DNA of 64,000 nucleotides from Microbacterium proteolyticum (GTDB lineage Bacteria; Actinomycetota; Actinomycetes; Actinomycetales; Microbacteriaceae), in NCBI RefSeq assembly GCF_030818075.1, contig NZ_JAUSZZ010000001.1:1054001-1118000 (forward strand), read 5' to 3'. Positions 62,256 through 64,000 of this stretch are shown here, piece after piece (position 1 is the first letter of the stretch; each line of letters starts with the position of its first letter). Below the pieces are notes generated by a model. It did not search any database, was not told the origin of the DNA, and was given only the letters and a program-made list of their open reading frames with translations. A program made the position numbers and the translations under genes.

Positions 62256-63203
62256 GTGACGCGAGCCGAGTGGGACCCCCGGACCCTCCCCGATCTGTCG
62301 GGCATGTCTTATCTCGTCACCGGCGCGACGCGCGGACTCGGATACTTCGCGTGCGAGCAGCTCGCTGCCGCAGGTGCTCAGGTGCTGCTCACCGGACGCA
62401 ACCCGAACAGGCTCGCCGCAGCGAAGGCGGCGGTGAAGCGGTCGCACCCGGATGCCGCGATCGAGACGCTCCTGCTCGACACCAGCAACATGGGGTCGGT
62501 GCGGGCCGCGGCGGCCACGGCCCGCGCTCGCGGGCGCCTCGACGGCCTGCTGCTCAACGCCGGCGTCGTGCACCCGCCGAAGCAACGGGAGGTCGTCGGC
62601 GGGCACGAGCTCGTCTTCGCCACGAACGTGCTGGGGCACTTCGCGCTCGCGGGCGAGTTGCTCAAACCCCTCGCCGCGGCGCGCGGCCGCATGGTGTGGG
62701 TGGGCAGCATGTCGACCTCGATATGGACGCATGTGCCGACCGATCCCGAGCTCGTGGAGGGGTACACCCCCTGGCGCGCGTACGTGCAGTCGAAGGCCGC
62801 GACGACGGCACTCGCTCTCGAAGCCGACAGGCGTCTGCGCGCGCACGGCGTGCCGGTGCAGAGCCTCGTCGCGCATCCCGGCTTCTCGACGAGCGGTCGC
62901 ACCCGCGGTGTGCGCGGTGTGAACGAGCCCAGCAGGCTCAAGCGCTTCGTCGACAACCTGCAGGCTCCCCTCACGCAGTCGAAGGAGCAGGGAGCGTGGG
63001 CGTTGGTTCGCGCGTTGGTCGACCCCCTCGCCGACGGTGGAGAGATGTACGGTCCGTCGCGCGTCGCCAAGGGAGAACCGCGCGTGGCGACCCCGGCGCG
63101 ACGGACGCGACGCAGCGACCTCGGTGCCGACCTCTGGCGCGCCTGCGAGACGGCGACCCATGTGCGCTGGCCTTTCGATCGCGCCCGCCGCGCGGCATCC
63201 TGA
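62256..63203 (+). CDS. SDR-family protein (retinol-dehydrogenase-like)
   Basis: The 315-residue short-chain dehydrogenase has VTGATRGLGYFACEQLA at the cofactor site, LLLNAGVV (variant of NNAG), and TNVLGHFAL. Ser is in VGSMSTS and the catalytic Tyr-x3-Lys is in YVQSKAA. The long C-terminal part resembles retinol dehydrogenase-like bacterial SDRs of unknown substrate. GTG 62256 is supported by TAGGGT 6 nt upstream. Confidence 0.87.
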   Translation: MTRAEWDPRTLPDLSGMSYLVTGATRGLGYFACEQLAAAGAQVLLTGRNPNRLAAAKAAVKRSHPDAAIETLLLDTSNMGSVRAAAATARARGRLDGLLLNAGVVHPPKQREVVGGHELVFATNVLGHFALAGELLKPLAAARGRMVWVGSMSTSIWTHVPTDPELVEGYTPWRAYVQSKAATTALALEADRRLRAHGVPVQSLVAHPGFSTSGRTRGVRGVNEPSRLKRFVDNLQAPLTQSKEQGAWALVRALVDPLADGGEMYGPSRVAKGEPRVATPARRTRRSDLGADLWRACETATHVRWPFDRARRAAS

Positions 63204-63375
63204 ATCCCCCGTTCCGATGCGGGATCGCGCCCTCCCGTGATCGGGTGGAGCAGGCGGCCTCCGACACGAGCGATGGCGCAGACCTGCGCGGTCCTGCGCC
63301 GCGCGGCGTCGCGGTGCCGGGGTGCGCCGCCACGCCGCGCGGCGTCGCGGTGCCGGGGCGCGCCGCCCCTGAGGG
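63204..63375. other. Intergenic region with a short direct repeat
   Basis: CGCGCGGCGTCGCGGTGCCG occurs twice about 37 bp apart (roughly 63299 and 63336), between the SDR gene and the convergent regulator. No gene is seen. Confidence 0.5.
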
Positions 63376-64000
63376 TCAGCGGGTCAACCAGACCGAATCG
63401 GCCGCGCCGGCGGGCAGCGCCATCTCGACGCCGTCGGCGCGCACCACGGTGTCGGAGACGACTTCCAGCTCATGCCCCACGTCGATTCCGCGCTCCACGA
63501 GCGCTCGCAGGAGCTCGGGATCGCGGTCGCTGACGCGGAGCACGCGCCCCGCGTGGCCGGAGGCGGCTCGCGACAGCAGCACGAAGGGCTGACGGTGCAC
63601 GGTGCCGTCGGCATCCGGGATCGCATCCCCGTGCGGATCGAAGCGCGGGCGGCCCAGACGCGCGTCGATGCCCTCGAGCAGACGGTCGCTCAGCGCGTGT
63701 TCGAGCACCTCGGCCTCGTCGTGCACCTCATCCCACGAGTAGGCGAACTCGCGCACGAGCCACGTCTCGATGAGGCGGTGACGACGGATGACGCCGGCCG
63801 CTCGCCGCTCGCCCGCGGGAGTCAGCGACACCGGGCCGTACGGGCGATGCGTCACCAATCCCTGGGCGGCGAGCTTCTTGACCATCTCGGTCACGCTGGA
63901 GGGGGCGAGGCCCAGCACGCCCGCGAGCTGCGAGGGCGTGATCGGGGTGTCCTGCCACTCGGTGTGGTGGTAGATCGCCTTGAGATAGTCGTCGGCCACG
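63376..64000 (-). CDS. DtxR/MntR-family metal-dependent regulator (5' end beyond window)
   Basis: At least 207 residues: a winged helix (DDYLKAIYHHTEW, PITPSQLAGVLGLAPSSVTEMVKKLAAQGLV), a metal-binding/dimerisation domain (RRHRLIETWLVREFAYSWDEVHDEAEVLEHALSDRLLEGID with typical His/Glu ligands), and an FeoA/SH3-like C-terminal domain. It resembles MntR-type regulators of manganese or iron uptake. The frame runs to the window edge, and the family usually begins a few residues before DYLKAIY, so only a short N-terminal piece is missing. Confidence 0.9.
   Translation of the reverse strand, partial: VADDYLKAIYHHTEWQDTPITPSQLAGVLGLAPSSVTEMVKKLAAQGLVTHRPYGPVSLTPAGERRAAGVIRRHRLIETWLVREFAYSWDEVHDEAEVLEHALSDRLLEGIDARLGRPRFDPHGDAIPDADGTVHRQPFVLLSRAASGHAGRVLRVSDRDPELLRALVERGIDVGHELEVVSDTVVRADGVEMALPAGAADSVWLTR

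Overview
The window is high-GC actinobacterial chromosome. Gene content, frequent GTG starts, stop/start overlaps of the GTGA type, HspR/HAIR heat-shock control and the strong taste for GATGCC/GGCATC in Asp-Ala codons all suggest Microbacteriaceae, most likely Microbacterium (inference; no 16S or database search was possible). It is mostly ordinary chromosome with repeat-rich intergenic stretches and one A/T-richer accessory patch.

Layout. 1-8 kb: the end of a secreted multi-domain carbohydrate-binding protein, a SnoaL-like protein, a small protein coupled to a BLUF blue-light sensor, a Pr6Pr-type membrane protein, a GDSL lipoprotein, a YdeI-type protein, an SDR and a small membrane protein. 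8-9 kb: tRNA-Gly(CCC) beside a decayed copy of its 3' end, then dcd. 9.5-20.9 kb (minus strand): one long assimilatory sulfur operon: sulfite reductase, APS reductase, CysD, CysN, an SsuABC/TauABC-like transporter, SUMT (siroheme), ferredoxin-NADP reductase, ferredoxin and a TrxR-like flavoprotein. Sulfate activation, reduction, siroheme supply and the electron chain are thus encoded together, mostly with overlapping stop and start codons. 21-24.5 kb: two divergent MarR-like regulators with His/Gly-rich tails and a frameshifted MFS gene. 24.6-31 kb: a DEAD-box helicase, then dnaK-grpE-dnaJ-hspR. 32-36 kb: a pair of ABC exporter half-transporters. 36-41 kb: two GT4 glycosyltransferases, a small membrane protein and a GlxA-type regulator. 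41-43.3 kb: clpB under a HAIR operator, frameshifted near its end. 43.7-47.7 kb: nitroreductase, zwf and GH15. 47.9-48.9 kb: an A/T-richer three-gene cassette of unknown function with two tandem paralogous membrane proteins. 49-56.8 kb: VOC protein, Nat-type ABC exporter, DesK/NarL-type two-component pair, FMN reductase, and an ECF sigma/YciI pair with a matching ECF-like promoter. 57-64 kb: tandem repeats, xthA, a membrane protein, pyrE, a 50-aa membrane protein, a HAD phosphatase, CsbD, an SDR and a DtxR-type regulator cut by the window edge.

Cross-cutting observations. About eighteen genes carry a TANNNT-like -10 box 6-8 nt before the start codon, which predicts leaderless mRNAs. Nine promoters share TGTCGG-N10-TANNNT. 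A dispersed intergenic palindromic family is built around GATCGTGTGATCTC. Three conserved genes (cysD/cysN, MFS, clpB) show indels in short G/C runs or CG repeats, which look more like sequence errors than biology.
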